Positions 33,201 through 40,866 of a stretch of DNA of 45,031 bases are shown in pieces; the stretch's first letter is position 1; each line of letters begins with the position of its first letter. The stretch is taken from positions 1 to 45,031 of the forward strand of contig JAFUVZ010000029.1 of the NCBI GenBank assembly GCA_017471185.1, read 5' to 3'. A program made the position numbers and the translations under genes. The DNA is from Bacteroidaceae bacterium. GTDB taxonomy: Bacteria > Bacteroidota > Bacteroidia > Bacteroidales > Bacteroidaceae. The notes under the pieces were generated by a model, which saw nothing but the letters and a program-made list of their open reading frames with translations, was not told the origin of the DNA and made no database searches.

Positions 33201-34136
33201 TGGAATGACGAGACGGAAATTGCCCAAGGATACCTCAATAACATGGGGGCCGCTTACGGTGATGAGGCCTCATGGGGTGCTTTTGAGAAAGAGCTGTTGC
33301 CTGCAGCCTTGCAAGGTACGGACGTGTTGGTACAACCTCGCCAGAGCAATACTTGGGGCCCCGTCAGTCTGGATCATGTGTATGAGTTCACAGGCGGTCT
33401 CTCCTTAGCGGTCAAGACCGTTACGGGGAAAGAGCCGGAATCTTATATGGCAGACTATCGTAATCGTCATAACCATCGCCTGCAAGACACCCGTGAAGCC
33501 ATCGCTGTAGAGAACAGAGCCACCATCCTCAATCCTACTTATGTGAAAGAACGCATGAAAGGTGGAGAAGGCACGGCAGAGCAGTTCGGTAAAGTGTTCC
33601 GTAATATCTTTGGTTGGAACGTCACCCGTCCAGCTTCTTTAGACGAGCATCTGTATGATGATCTCTACAGTTTCTACATTGCTGACGAACAGCATCTGGG
33701 TATGCATGAGTATTTCCAGCAGACTGACCCTGCCGCTTATCAGACGATGACTGCCGTGATGCTGGAAAGTGCACGAAAAGGATATTGGAAACCTACAGAG
33801 GAACAGTTGCAGACTACCGCCTCCTTGCATGCCCAACTCACCCAAGAGAGTGGAGCAGCCTGTACGGAATTCGTATGTGACAACACTCAGTTGCAAAGTT
33901 TCATCGCCAGTCAGCTGGATGCTACACAGCAAGAAGCCTACCAACAGAAGATGGCTGATGTGAAAGAAAACACTTCAGGTCAGCGTGAGATGATTCTGAA
34001 ACAGCAGAACCACTCTCTCAACCAGACAGGACAAGACAACGACACCTGGTCGGGCACCCTCATCGCCATCGGTGTAGCCATCGCATTAGCCGTCATCATC
34101 CTGATACGCCTGAGGAGAGGCAGAGAAGAATCATGA
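30228..34136 (+). CDS. hmuS: HmuS-like membrane-anchored CobN-family (de)chelatase
   Basis: A 1302-residue protein of the CobN/BchH/ChlH chelatase large-subunit family, with membrane anchors at both ends (about 5-26 and 1273-1293). The bulk is periplasmic. The core motif IHFGTHGSLEFTPGKQ (H537, H541, K550) matches the CobN HxGxHGxxEWLPGK signature. Other blocks are FPQPRPALGDDGFKLVH, VLPMGRNMYGINPE and NILVQVSGQLRDM. Cytosolic CobN inserts cobalt into corrin rings with CobST; here no cobalamin genes are near. The adjacent ExbB- and DUF2149-like genes identify the hmuSTUV set of Bacteroidetes, where HmuS is associated with taking iron out of haem. hmuY and hmuR, usually upstream, are absent. 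Start overlaps none; hmuT overlaps its stop by 4 bp. Confidence 0.85.
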   Translation: MKRNIGLLCVALMAIFVVWAVYTWWFSPTRILVVNAADAQQADFILNNDSRHIHIECTETEGLQDVGSYDAIILYGRNLYLNDEQTAMLQKAGNKGTVVFTKNARPSNPQISLNISEAQQDTLKQYFDFGNHHNIRNGLRYLRHLTTPQRLYDQDYDQPAELPVNMFYHREYGRYFKNSDEIKAYLQEKGLYHEGGPAIALIAGLQFPMEGNRAHIDTLITLLSEQGFNVYPLAASGKAKERMLRTLHPDVVVNLAVGRLGNDTLINWLNQENILLFNPFPLATDHTDWLDDSKPLSTGSLNARVVIPEIDGALAPFCIATRNSGQGGYLTYTPEMERIKAFLKNMQKQIALRTMPNAQKHIAIAYFKHPGKDALLASGLEVIPSLYAFLQRLKAEGYDVSGLPAGLNEFARLIKTEGVVLGSYARGAQEEYMRQGHPVWIDKHTYEQWVQETLTSEKYREVVERYGDAPGSLLSKGDSIAVACLRFGNILVFPQPRPALGDDGFKLVHGAKVAPPHSYIAPYLYMLHGFQADVLIHFGTHGSLEFTPGKQAALSEYDWAEALTGSLPHFYFYTTGNIGEAVIAKRRTHAELVTYLTPPYAESGLSQKLQPLLSLIHEAIEHGEGDNRLALQVKQAVVKAGYHRDLGLDSLLDKGYTIEELEQLDAHLEEVANEKMQGAYRTLGTPYDRQELIQTTLAMSADPLAYETAKADRDQGKITTDQLHDKAFIAHHYLQQAKRYLTAMLQNPPADSSALPAALRPAWMYRKQLLQSAEEEMDRMVAALHGDRIHPAAGGDPVLNPNVLPMGRNMYGINPENTPTEQAWESGKQLAEETLEKYKASHGEYPRKVSYTFWAGEFISTQGATVAQALWMLGVEPVRDGMGRIDDLRLVPSSELGRPRINILVQVSGQLRDMAGSRLQMITDAVKLAAGAEADEYPNYVAEGNLEQERSLAEKGLSPKRARELASMRVFGPLNNGYSTGIMGYIEHSGEWNDETEIAQGYLNNMGAAYGDEASWGAFEKELLPAALQGTDVLVQPRQSNTWGPVSLDHVYEFTGGLSLAVKTVTGKEPESYMADYRNRHNHRLQDTREAIAVENRATILNPTYVKERMKGGEGTAEQFGKVFRNIFGWNVTRPASLDEHLYDDLYSFYIADEQHLGMHEYFQQTDPAAYQTMTAVMLESARKGYWKPTEEQLQTTASLHAQLTQESGAACTEFVCDNTQLQSFIASQLDATQQEAYQQKMADVKENTSGQREMILKQQNHSLNQTGQDNDTWSGTLIAIGVAIALAVIILIRLRRGREES

Positions 34137-34684
34137 GTACCGTCATCTCCATTCTCGCCTGCCTCATCTTCTTGAGTACCTGTCTGAAGTTGGGCTTCCT
34201 TTCCCAAAGGTACACACTGGGCATAGGAGTAGCTTACGCCATATTCACCTGGCTGGTCACCCCTTGGGTAACGGAGTTGCCAGGCTCCTGGCTCACAGAA
34301 TTCCTGGCAGTCAGAGACAATGCCCTCAACCTCTCAGTATGTGTCACGTTCGAAGCTACCATCCTGATAGCCTTTTGCTTCGAGAGTGCCGGTGAGGGGA
34401 AGCAAAGTCTTTTCAGAAGGATAGCCGACAAGGCGTTGGCCTATTATCCAGGTCTCCTGCTGGCAGGTGTCATTCCTTATGCCTTGCAACAACTGCTGCT
34501 CCATTTGCCAGGCGTTGATTTCACATGGATGCAATGGGGAGCATCGCTGGCAGTTTTAGTGCTCATAGGGGCAGGCACCTGGCTTTTGAAAGTCTTGGCA
34601 GGCAAACCATCCCAGCGTTTTGAACTGCTTTTCATCCTCAATCTGTTTATCGTGATATTAAGTGTAATAATAACTGGAGATTAG
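34133..34684 (+). CDS. hmuT: HmuT-like polytopic membrane protein
   Basis: A 183-residue integral membrane protein with about five hydrophobic spans: residues 2-23, 28-45, 68-84, 105-122 and 136-152, plus a C-terminal LLFILNLFIVILSVIITG. No catalytic motif is visible. Its ATG overlaps the hmuS stop (ATGA), and its own stop is 3 bp before the ExbB-like gene, so it is translated as part of the hmuSTUV unit. By position it corresponds to HmuT of the Porphyromonas/Bacteroides hmu operon (not the haem-binding HmuT of ABC systems). It probably docks the chelatase onto the motor. Function is inferred from context. Confidence 0.7.
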   Translation: MSTVISILACLIFLSTCLKLGFLSQRYTLGIGVAYAIFTWLVTPWVTELPGSWLTEFLAVRDNALNLSVCVTFEATILIAFCFESAGEGKQSLFRRIADKALAYYPGLLLAGVIPYALQQLLLHLPGVDFTWMQWGASLAVLVLIGAGTWLLKVLAGKPSQRFELLFILNLFIVILSVIITGD

Positions 34685-34687
34685 AAT

Positions 34688-35275
34688 ATGAATACCGTAT
34701 CAAACATCTTGTTCTGGATATCCAACGGACTGTTGGTGCCAGTAGTCATTTTACTATTGCTGTTTTTCCTGAAAGCCTTGCTCACCATCGTCAGCTTCTT
34801 TGGTGAATACTGGAGGCGTGTCAAGCAGCAACAGGCTGTAGGCAAGCTGTTGGAAGAAGCAAGCCCTGCCGATGTAGTGGAGAAGATGCAAGCCTTACCA
34901 GCCAAGGTGAAGAGCCCCATGCTCGCCTGCATGGGTAGCCTATTGGAGCATCGTGACAATCAGGCTTATTGCGAGCGTCTGCTGGCCAATTATGAGGTAG
35001 ATGCAGAGAAGGAATTAGGTCAATGCCGCAGCTTGCTCAAGCTCGGACCTATGTTAGGTCTGATGGGCACCTTGATACCGATGGGTCCTGCCTTGGTAGG
35101 ACTGGCTGCCGGCGACATCACCTCTATGGCTTACAACATGCAGGTAGCCTTCGCTACCACCGTTGTAGGTATCATGACAGCTGTGATCGGCATCATCACC
35201 TTGCAGGTGAAGCAACGCTGGTATGCCCACGAACTCAATGATTTGGAATACATCTATAAACTTTTGCACCCATGA
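34688..35275 (+). CDS. hmuU: HmuU-like MotA/TolQ/ExbB proton channel protein
   Basis: A 195-residue ExbB/TolQ-type protein. There is an N-terminal span (about 12-36), a cytoplasmic region with helical KQQQAVGKLLEEASPADVVE, and two C-terminal spans enclosing the family signature LKLGPMLGLMGTLIPMGPAL (117-136) and MAYNMQVAFATTVVGIMTAV (147-166). These three-span proteins form a pentameric stator that, with an ExbD/TolR partner, turns proton flow into mechanical work on a periplasmic or outer-membrane client. The partner is the next gene, whose ATG overlaps this stop by 4 bp. The likely client is the membrane-anchored chelatase and not TonB, since no tonB gene is present. Confidence 0.88.
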   Translation: MNTVSNILFWISNGLLVPVVILLLLFFLKALLTIVSFFGEYWRRVKQQQAVGKLLEEASPADVVEKMQALPAKVKSPMLACMGSLLEHRDNQAYCERLLANYEVDAEKELGQCRSLLKLGPMLGLMGTLIPMGPALVGLAAGDITSMAYNMQVAFATTVVGIMTAVIGIITLQVKQRWYAHELNDLEYIYKLLHP

Positions 35276-35595
35276 GAAGAAACAATATCCTGCATCAAGG
35301 CGACGATGACCCGATGGGTTCAGTAGCCAATCTTTTCGATGTGGCTATGGTGTTTGCCGTAGCACTCATGGTGGCGCTTGTCACCCGTCTGGGCATGACA
35401 GAGATTCTTGGCAGTGAAGATTTCACCATGATCAAGAACCCTGGTAAGGACAATATGGAGATCATCACGCGTGAAGGCACTGAAATCAAACGCTACACTC
35501 CGTCTGAAGACCAGCAGCAGAGCGGTAGTAAAGGCAAGCGCGTTGGCATCGCCTATCAGTTGGAGAATGGCGAGATCATCTATGTGCCGGAATAA
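35272..35595 (+). CDS. hmuV: HmuV-like DUF2149 protein (ExbD-like stator partner)
   Basis: A 107-residue DUF2149 protein: a short cytoplasmic N-terminus, one membrane span (about 21-40, NLFDVAMVFAVALMVALVTR) and a periplasmic tail (about 65 residues, ending IAYQLENGEIIYVPE). D23 at the start of the span corresponds in position to the proton-carrying aspartate of ExbD (Asp25 in E. coli), and DPMGSVANLFDVAMVF is the DUF2149 signature. ATG overlaps the hmuU stop (ATGA). It completes the motor. The operon ends here, followed 2 bp later by a strong terminator. Not to be confused with the ABC ATPase also called HmuV. Confidence 0.85.
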   Translation: MRRNNILHQGDDDPMGSVANLFDVAMVFAVALMVALVTRLGMTEILGSEDFTMIKNPGKDNMEIITREGTEIKRYTPSEDQQQSGSKGKRVGIAYQLENGEIIYVPE

Positions 35596-35597
35596 CC

Positions 35598-35639
35598 AAT
35601 GAAAATGAGCAGCCAAGTTAATGGCTGCTCATTTTCATT
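35598..35639. terminator. Strong bidirectional terminator after hmuSTUV
   Basis: Perfect 18-bp stem: 35598-35615 (AATGAAAATGAGCAGCCA) with 35622-35639, loop AGTTAA. It lies between the convergent hmuV and smr-like genes; TTTTCATT in the arm gives the T-rich end in both directions. Confidence 0.85.
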
Positions 35640-35669
35640 TCACATTCGTAACAACATCTATATGATAGC

Positions 35670-36728
35670 TCATAGATGAATCGTCACCTGGGTAGCCCCG
35701 AAGCCATACTCCTGGAAGCTGGCATCCTGCCATTTGCAACGGGGATACTTACGTCTAAGCTCATCGAGCACAGCTTTACGCAATACGCCCTCGCCCTTAC
35801 CATGAATGAATACGATGCGCTTGCCTTGCTGGTGCTTGTACTGCTCCATCACCTCCACGAACTTCTTGAGCTGGTATTGCAGCATATCGGCATTGCTCAG
35901 TCCATGCGTATTGTCCAACAGGGCATTGATGTGCAAATCTACCTCCAGCACGGCATTGCGTTCTTCCTTCTTCTGTACAGGTTTGCGGGCAGGCTGCACG
36001 TCTTTCTTCTGGAGCAGGGCTTGTTTCACATCATCCGCACTGACATAGAGCTGCTTGGCAGGCTGGTCGTTGCGAACGATGTCATACAGCAAGGCAGGCT
36101 CTTCAAAGAAATCATTCTCCTGGAAGGTGTGCAGCTTGTAGAATTTCACCACATCGATACGCAGTTCCACACCAACGGCAGGCTTCAAGACATAAGGCTT
36201 GCCATCCTTAAAGGCAATCAGTTGCACGGCGACACGTTCCAGGTCGTTCAACTGCGATTTCTCAAACCTGTCAAGCAGCATCTTGGTGTTAGGTTCAATC
36301 AAACCTTGCGAACGTACCATGCTCGATTGGTTCTCAATATTAGCATAGGTGAAATACAGGTAATAATTACTGTCGTTCACCAGATAGGTTTCAAAGGGTG
36401 TGGTGCTGACTTGCTTGATGTCAACAGGCACATAGGCAAGATAAACGTTGAGGATATCGCCACCCTTGATTTCGCTGGCAGTAGTCTTGCCACGATATGG
36501 AACGGCAACATCAGACTTGTCATGAGGAGTTTCTTCTGTCTTCTTCTGCCTTTGCTGTGGCATAGGAATGTTATACTCATCGGTCTGCACCACCACTAAC
36601 TCTTTTATCTGCATCGGAATTTCGAAGCCGTCAGCATCCTCTACCAATGCAATATCCTTACCTTGAAAACCCACTACTCTGCCCTCTCCTACTTCTGAGA
36701 GGAAACGCACTTTATCACCTATCTTCAT
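35670..36728 (-). CDS. DUF2027/Smr-domain protein (MutS2-type Smr endonuclease)
   Basis: A 352-residue protein. The N-terminus ([21 protein letters not shown]) is an SH3-like/KOW-like fold of DUF2027. A basic Gln-rich linker (about 55-75) and a beta-rich middle ([20 protein letters not shown]) follow. Another charged linker (KPVQKKEER) leads to a C-terminal Smr domain (about 260-352) with EVDLHINAL (LDLH-type motif) and [13 protein letters not shown] (HGxG motif). Smr domains cut or nick branched DNA or, in other proteins, stalled mRNA. The combination occurs in Bacteroidetes only as far as I recall, and its substrate is unknown. A terminator separates it from the secreted-protein gene upstream. 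Confidence 0.82.
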   Translation of the reverse strand: MKIGDKVRFLSEVGEGRVVGFQGKDIALVEDADGFEIPMQIKELVVVQTDEYNIPMPQQRQKKTEETPHDKSDVAVPYRGKTTASEIKGGDILNVYLAYVPVDIKQVSTTPFETYLVNDSNYYLYFTYANIENQSSMVRSQGLIEPNTKMLLDRFEKSQLNDLERVAVQLIAFKDGKPYVLKPAVGVELRIDVVKFYKLHTFQENDFFEEPALLYDIVRNDQPAKQLYVSADDVKQALLQKKDVQPARKPVQKKEERNAVLEVDLHINALLDNTHGLSNADMLQYQLKKFVEVMEQYKHQQGKRIVFIHGKGEGVLRKAVLDELRRKYPRCKWQDASFQEYGFGATQVTIHL

Positions 36729-36747
36729 CTTATTATTTAATTAAAAC

Positions 36748-36775
36748 GATGGGAGAGCTTGGTGTCTCTCCCATC
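36748..36775 (-). terminator. Terminator after the secreted 624-residue protein gene
   Basis: GATGGGAGAG (36748-36757) pairs with CTCTCCCATC (36766-36775) around an 8-nt loop. On the minus strand CGTTTTAATT follows. It lies 11 bp past the stop of the upstream minus-strand gene. Confidence 0.7.
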
Positions 36776-36786
36776 TTCATTATTAT

Positions 36787-38661
36787 TTATTCATACTTGA
36801 ATGCCATATAAGAGTGAGGCTTCACCGTCATGGAGAACTTACTCATTGGCTTACGTGTATATTTTATCAAAATATCTTCCTGATTAGCATTTAGCACAGT
36901 ACCATCTTCGAGGTTAGTGAACTTCTTGAACTTGGTATCACCAACGAGCTTGATATCTACAGGTTCATCGTTGAAGTTCTCAACAATCAGCGTCTTGTTA
37001 TCATACATGAACAGACTGACCTTGGCAGGGCCTTCCATATAGAAGTCCATATCCTGGCTCATTACGCGGCGAATCTCGTTCAACGCAGCCTCCGGATAGT
37101 CATACAAATTGCCCTTATCATCTGGCACTGTCAGCACATAGAGGTATGCACCTGAATAGAGTGCCTTGTGCAGAATAGGATAACCTGACACACCACCTGT
37201 CAATGGACGACCAGCACTGATTACCTCCCAGCTGTCGTTGGTCTGGTAAAGCACCTGTGGAATGATGAACTCACGCTTGCTCTTGCCGAAACGACCGAAA
37301 TCGTTTACAATAGCCTTCAGGTCAGAGCAACGCAACTCACACACCTCGGCAATCTTCTCAGGAATAGCCTTCAGCAGACCGGTAGTGATAATCACATCAT
37401 GTCCACCTTGTATCTGCTTCTTGATCTTGGTCATTATGTCAGGGTCGCCAGCTGCCTGCTCGGTCAGCAGAACAATGTTCTGGTCGGTAGCAAATGTAGG
37501 ATACATATCCATTGGCAAGCCTATCATACCTAAGTAGTTCTGCAAGAAGTCCTCACCCAGCACGTGGAAAGGCTTATACGACTTGATGCCGATAGGGTTC
37601 CCCAGTTTGCCGCACAGTTCGTCAGCCTTGCGGAGCACCACATCAGCAATGCGAGCCATCGTTGATGGCGTAACAGTCTTGCCATTATTCTGGAAAGGAG
37701 CCTTCATCTCATCATAGTCCCAGGAAGTACCTGTGCCCTGCCAAGGGCCTCGGAACTCGTTTCTAAGTGGCACGTCAATCAGCTGATTGTAAGCGAAGAG
37801 CATCACGTCACGCCCTTTGGCGATAGCCGTCAGGTGAAGCTGCTCAGCATAGCGGTCCATGCTCATGTTGATACCACCGGAGTCAACCCATCCGCCTCCA
37901 TTATAGCCTGGACGCAGGTTTTCGAAGTAGCGCATAATGTTATAACTGAGGTAGTTCTGCAAGTGCTGGTCGCTACCTGGATCACGTGTCTCCGTACCAG
38001 TCCACACGCCATCAAAGATAGTCGGGCCATCTTGCAGGTTGAAGCCCAAACCTGCGAAATGGTCATACCAGTTAGGGTATTTGATGATGACCTTTACCTT
38101 GGGATTTACAGCCTTTGCAGGACCCACCACCAAGTTACGGCCAGCCTCATTCATCAGCTTCAGGCGATATTCAGTCCAAGTCATGTTGCCTTTGGCAGCA
38201 ATTTCTGCTGGACTCTTGCAACTTGTAAAGAAGAAGTCGTCGAGCAAGAACTCATCGAAATGCTTGGCAGTATGCTCGGCAATGTTCTGTACAATCTTCC
38301 TGTGTTCCGGGTCAGAGTAGCAGAACGTCTCGAAGTCATTGCTCTCATTGATGGTGTAAGTGATGCCACCAGCTACCTCCAGTCCTTGCTTGAGGAAGAA
38401 ATTCTTGGCTTTCTCCAAAGTAGCGTCATCCACAATCAGCAAGTCACGGTGAGTCTCCAGATAGATCTTGTCCACATCCAGCTGACTGGATATGGTTTTC
38501 CAAGTAGATTCCAGCCACTGAGTGTCTTTCATCTTGTCCACCTCGTAGGCGCGTACATAAACAGAAACCTTAAAGTTTCGGTGCTTTGCCTGTACGCTCG
38601 TCAGTGCGAAGCAGCATGCCAGCAGGCAAAGGCTCATCTTCAGCAAAAGGTTAGTCTTCAT
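36787..38661 (-). CDS. Secreted TIM-barrel-like protein of unknown function (glycosidase-like)
   Basis: A 624-residue protein with a signal peptide (MKTNLLLKMSLCLLACCFAL, cut near SVQA26). The mature N-terminal half reads like a (beta/alpha)8 barrel: VSVYVRAYEVDKM, VAGGITYTIN, FDEFLLDDFFF, KVIIKYPNWYDHF, GRDVMLFAYNQL. The acidic DEFLLDDFFF strand end (about residue 135-145) could carry catalytic carboxylates. A second region (about 415-500) looks Rossmann- or glutamine-amidotransferase-like (GGHDVIITTGLLKAIPEK), and a beta-sandwich ends the chain. This layout recalls beta-galactosidase-type glycosidases, but I do not recognise the family. It is last in a minus-strand cluster with a Tsx-like protein and nucleobase permeases, so nucleoside or nucleotide release is possible. 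Confidence 0.55.
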   Translation of the reverse strand: MKTNLLLKMSLCLLACCFALTSVQAKHRNFKVSVYVRAYEVDKMKDTQWLESTWKTISSQLDVDKIYLETHRDLLIVDDATLEKAKNFFLKQGLEVAGGITYTINESNDFETFCYSDPEHRKIVQNIAEHTAKHFDEFLLDDFFFTSCKSPAEIAAKGNMTWTEYRLKLMNEAGRNLVVGPAKAVNPKVKVIIKYPNWYDHFAGLGFNLQDGPTIFDGVWTGTETRDPGSDQHLQNYLSYNIMRYFENLRPGYNGGGWVDSGGINMSMDRYAEQLHLTAIAKGRDVMLFAYNQLIDVPLRNEFRGPWQGTGTSWDYDEMKAPFQNNGKTVTPSTMARIADVVLRKADELCGKLGNPIGIKSYKPFHVLGEDFLQNYLGMIGLPMDMYPTFATDQNIVLLTEQAAGDPDIMTKIKKQIQGGHDVIITTGLLKAIPEKIAEVCELRCSDLKAIVNDFGRFGKSKREFIIPQVLYQTNDSWEVISAGRPLTGGVSGYPILHKALYSGAYLYVLTVPDDKGNLYDYPEAALNEIRRVMSQDMDFYMEGPAKVSLFMYDNKTLIVENFNDEPVDIKLVGDTKFKKFTNLEDGTVLNANQEDILIKYTRKPMSKFSMTVKPHSYMAFKYE

Positions 38662-38686
38662 AATAACAAATCACTTATAAAAAAAA

Positions 38687-38700
38687 GTCAATTGTCAATT
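38687..38700 (-). repeat. Two heptanucleotide units between DUF5020 and the secreted-protein gene
   Basis: On the coding (minus) strand AATTGAC, AATTGAC lie directly behind the DUF5020 stop codon (TGA at 38704-38702) in the 40-bp gap. Confidence 0.5.
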
Positions 38701-38701
38701 A

Positions 38702-39448
38702 TCAAAAAGTCCACTTCGCAGCCAAGGTTGGTGTTACATAGAACTTATCGTTGGCTCCCTTGTCATTGAACACGAAGTTGTTGCTCACCTCCACCTCTGT
38801 ACCCAAGCTGAGATTCACGCCATCCATACCCTTCAGTGCATTCAGGTTCACCCAGAACTGCGGCTGGCTCAGCAAGATGAGCTTACCCTTCACGTCCGGA
38901 TCATACCACAGGTCGCAGAAGCCAGAGAAGGTTAGCAAACCTTGGGCGAAGTTAAGTCCCCAAACGGCAGTTCCCTGAAATCCGGCATAACCGTCACGTC
39001 CCATGCCATTGAAATACTGTTTGTACAGAGCCTGCAGAGAGAAAGTCCTGTTAAAGTCACTGCTTGCCCAGTTCCAGGCAAAACCGGTAAGGAACGCATG
39101 CTGGAAACGTGAAGCGATACTGGTATCCTTGATGCTGGTGGCGCCACCGTTATATTCCAGGTGGAAAGCCCATTGTTTGTTCTTCGAGATATCGAACTCA
39201 CGGGAAATCTCCCAATAGACTCCAGCGGCTCCATCGCCATAGTAGTTGATATCCGTAAACATAAAGGTATGTCCCCATTTGTCGGCCTTATAGAGTTCAA
39301 AGGTGGTAAACATCTTCGGACGGCCTTTCAAATCATCATACAAAGCATGACTCGTATTATAATGCAACTGAATGTTCTGAGCGTTGACAATTGACAATTG
39401 GCAATTGACAATTAATGCCACAAACAACAAAAATAAAACCTTCTTCAT
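38702..39448 (-). CDS. DUF5020 (Tsx-like) outer-membrane protein
   Basis: A 248-residue exported protein with alternating aromatic/polar beta strands ending in a C-terminal aromatic (LAAKWTF), as expected for an outer-membrane barrel. Family blocks: LHYNTSHALYDDLKGRPKMFTTFELY, GHTFMFTDINYYGDG, FLTGFAWNWASSDFNRTFSL and GFCDLWYDPD, matching DUF5020, a relative of the nucleoside channel Tsx. The signal peptide MKKVLFLLFVALIVNCQLSI, followed by VNAQ, is largely encoded by heptanucleotide repeats. The entire gap to the upstream purine permease gene is a heptamer array that supplies two bases of this start codon. Together with the permeases it suggests an uptake route for nucleosides or nucleobases. 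Confidence 0.78.
   Translation of the reverse strand: MKKVLFLLFVALIVNCQLSIVNAQNIQLHYNTSHALYDDLKGRPKMFTTFELYKADKWGHTFMFTDINYYGDGAAGVYWEISREFDISKNKQWAFHLEYNGGATSIKDTSIASRFQHAFLTGFAWNWASSDFNRTFSLQALYKQYFNGMGRDGYAGFQGTAVWGLNFAQGLLTFSGFCDLWYDPDVKGKLILLSQPQFWVNLNALKGMDGVNLSLGTEVEVSNNFVFNDKGANDKFYVTPTLAAKWTF
39386..39413 (-). repeat. Heptanucleotide repeat inside the DUF5020 signal-peptide coding region
   Basis: Four 7-bp units on the coding strand (AATTGTC, AATTGCC, AATTGTC, AATTGTC; 39413-39386), plus a related AACGCTC. They encode IVNCQLSIVNA. Same unit and same sense as in the GDPD gene at 27062-27096. Confidence 0.85.
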
Positions 39449-39523
39449 AAATTATTCATTATTAATTATTCATTCTCCATTCTCCATTATCCATTCTCCA
39501 TTATCCATTCTCCATTCTCCATT
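39447..39523 (-). repeat. Eleven-unit heptanucleotide array filling the azgA-DUF5020 gap
   Basis: On the coding strand, eleven uninterrupted 7-mers: AATGGAG, AATGGAG, AATGGAT, AATGGAG, AATGGAT, AATGGAG, AATGGAG, AATGAAT, AATTAAT, AATGAAT, AATTTAT. The first begins with the last two bases of the permease stop TAA. The last ends with the first two bases of the DUF5020 ATG. Nothing else is in the gap. The closest relative is the array between pyrH and frr. Confidence 0.92.
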
Positions 39524-40838
39524 AAAACAACGGTGCCACGTATTTCAGCACGAAAAACGCCGCCAATACATACATCACCCAAGACAGTTCCTTGCCCTTA
39601 CCTACCAGCACCTTTACAATCACATATGACAACATACCCAGCACAATGCCCTCTGAGATACTTGCGGTGAATGGCATCATCAAGATTGTAACGAAGCATG
39701 GCAAAGCCTCTGACATATCATGGAAGTCCAGTTTCGTAATTGGTCTAATCATCATCACACCTACCAATACCAATGCACTGGTAGTCGCTGCAGAAGGAAT
39801 TACCAAGAATAAAGGCGAGAAGAACAAGGCGAGCAAAAACAACATGGCAACAGAGAAGGCAGTCAAGCCTGTACGTCCACCTTCAGCAATACCTGTTGTA
39901 CTTTCAACATAGGTAGTAACTGTAGATGTACCACACAAAGCACCCACGGTAGTACCTACAGCATCGGCCATCAAGGCTTTATTCAAGCCATGTATGCGCC
40001 CGTTCTTATCGGCCATACCAGCACTGGTAGATGCACCGATCAAGGTGCCTAAGGTATCAAACAAATCCATAAACAACAGAGTAAACACCACAATCAGGTA
40101 TTCCACATCCAAAGCTATGAATCGTGAGAAATCAAACTTCAAAGCAACTGGTCCGATAGATGAAGGCAAACTCATCAAAGAGAAATCTTCAGGGATCTGA
40201 GTCACACCAAACGGGATGCCTATCAAAGTCATCAGTAAGATGGTAATGAACAAGGCACCTTTGACATTCAGCTTCAGTAAAGCAGCACCTATCAGAATAC
40301 CAGCCACAGCTACCAATGAAGTTGGTGTCCAGCTACAAAGTGATGTGATGGTGGAGTCGCTCGCCACAATCACACCGCCATTCTTCAAGCCGATATAAGC
40401 AATGAAGAGACCTATACCTACAGAGATAGAGTAACGAAGGTTCAACGGAATGGCATTCACGATAGCCTCACGTACCTTGAAGATGGTGAGCAAGATGAAG
40501 ATAACACCTTCAAATAATACAGCTGCCAAAGCTTCCTGCCAGGTATAGCCCATCACAGCCACCAACGTATAAGCGAAGAATGCATTTAATCCCATGCCTG
40601 AAGCCAATGCGAATGGCATCTTGGCATAGAATGCCATCACCAACGTGGCCACAGCTGCTGCTATTACAGTAGCTGAGAATACTGCTGCCTTATCCATACC
40701 TGCATCACCCAGAATCAAAGGATTGACAGCTAAAATATAACTCATAGTCAGGAAAGTTGTTACACCCGCTAACACTTCAGTCCTGATTCTGTGTTTTGAA
40801 TGGTCAAAGCCTAAAAAACTTAACAATTTATATTTCAT
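39522..40838 (-). CDS. NCS2-family guanine/hypoxanthine permease (AzgA/PbuG type)
   Basis: A 438-residue inner-membrane nucleobase transporter with about 13-14 hydrophobic spans. AzgA-branch signatures: EVLAGVTTFLTMSYILAVNP, ALASGMGLNAFFAYT, GVIFILLTIFKVREAIVNAI, LFMDLFDTLGTLIGAS, GALCGTSTVTTYVESTTGIA followed by EGGRTGLTA, and ISEGIVLGMLSY near the C-terminus. It imports purine bases with protons, feeding phosphoribosyltransferases such as the Hpt encoded at 1408. ATG 40838 (MKYKLLSFLGF) is preferred; an in-frame ATG at 40859 would add seven residues. It lies 51 bp downstream of the uracil/xanthine permease gene, in the same direction. Confidence 0.88.
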   Translation of the reverse strand: MKYKLLSFLGFDHSKHRIRTEVLAGVTTFLTMSYILAVNPLILGDAGMDKAAVFSATVIAAAVATLVMAFYAKMPFALASGMGLNAFFAYTLVAVMGYTWQEALAAVLFEGVIFILLTIFKVREAIVNAIPLNLRYSISVGIGLFIAYIGLKNGGVIVASDSTITSLCSWTPTSLVAVAGILIGAALLKLNVKGALFITILLMTLIGIPFGVTQIPEDFSLMSLPSSIGPVALKFDFSRFIALDVEYLIVVFTLLFMDLFDTLGTLIGASTSAGMADKNGRIHGLNKALMADAVGTTVGALCGTSTVTTYVESTTGIAEGGRTGLTAFSVAMLFLLALFFSPLFLVIPSAATTSALVLVGVMMIRPITKLDFHDMSEALPCFVTILMMPFTASISEGIVLGMLSYVIVKVLVGKGKELSWVMYVLAAFFVLKYVAPLF

Positions 40839-40866
40839 AGTCTTAAAATTAAAATCCATAAAGACT

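Noticed and set aside
30228-34136. Cobaltochelatase subunit for cobalamin synthesis
   Set aside because: No CobS/CobT or other corrin genes are adjacent; membrane anchors and the ExbB/DUF2149 neighbours fit HmuS instead.
35676-36599. 307-residue open frame on the plus strand
   Set aside because: It is antisense to the DUF2027/Smr gene, whose domains are clear, and shows no recognisable domain itself.
37834-38769. 311-residue open frame on the plus strand
   Set aside because: It is antisense to the secreted 624-residue protein and extends into the next gene; composition is that of a reversed coding strand.
39384-39629. Open frame of 81 residues on the plus strand (repeats of IIHSPLSI type)
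   Set aside because: It is the reverse-strand reading of the heptamer array and the signal-peptide repeat. Hypothetical proteins of this composition are by-products of the repeat.
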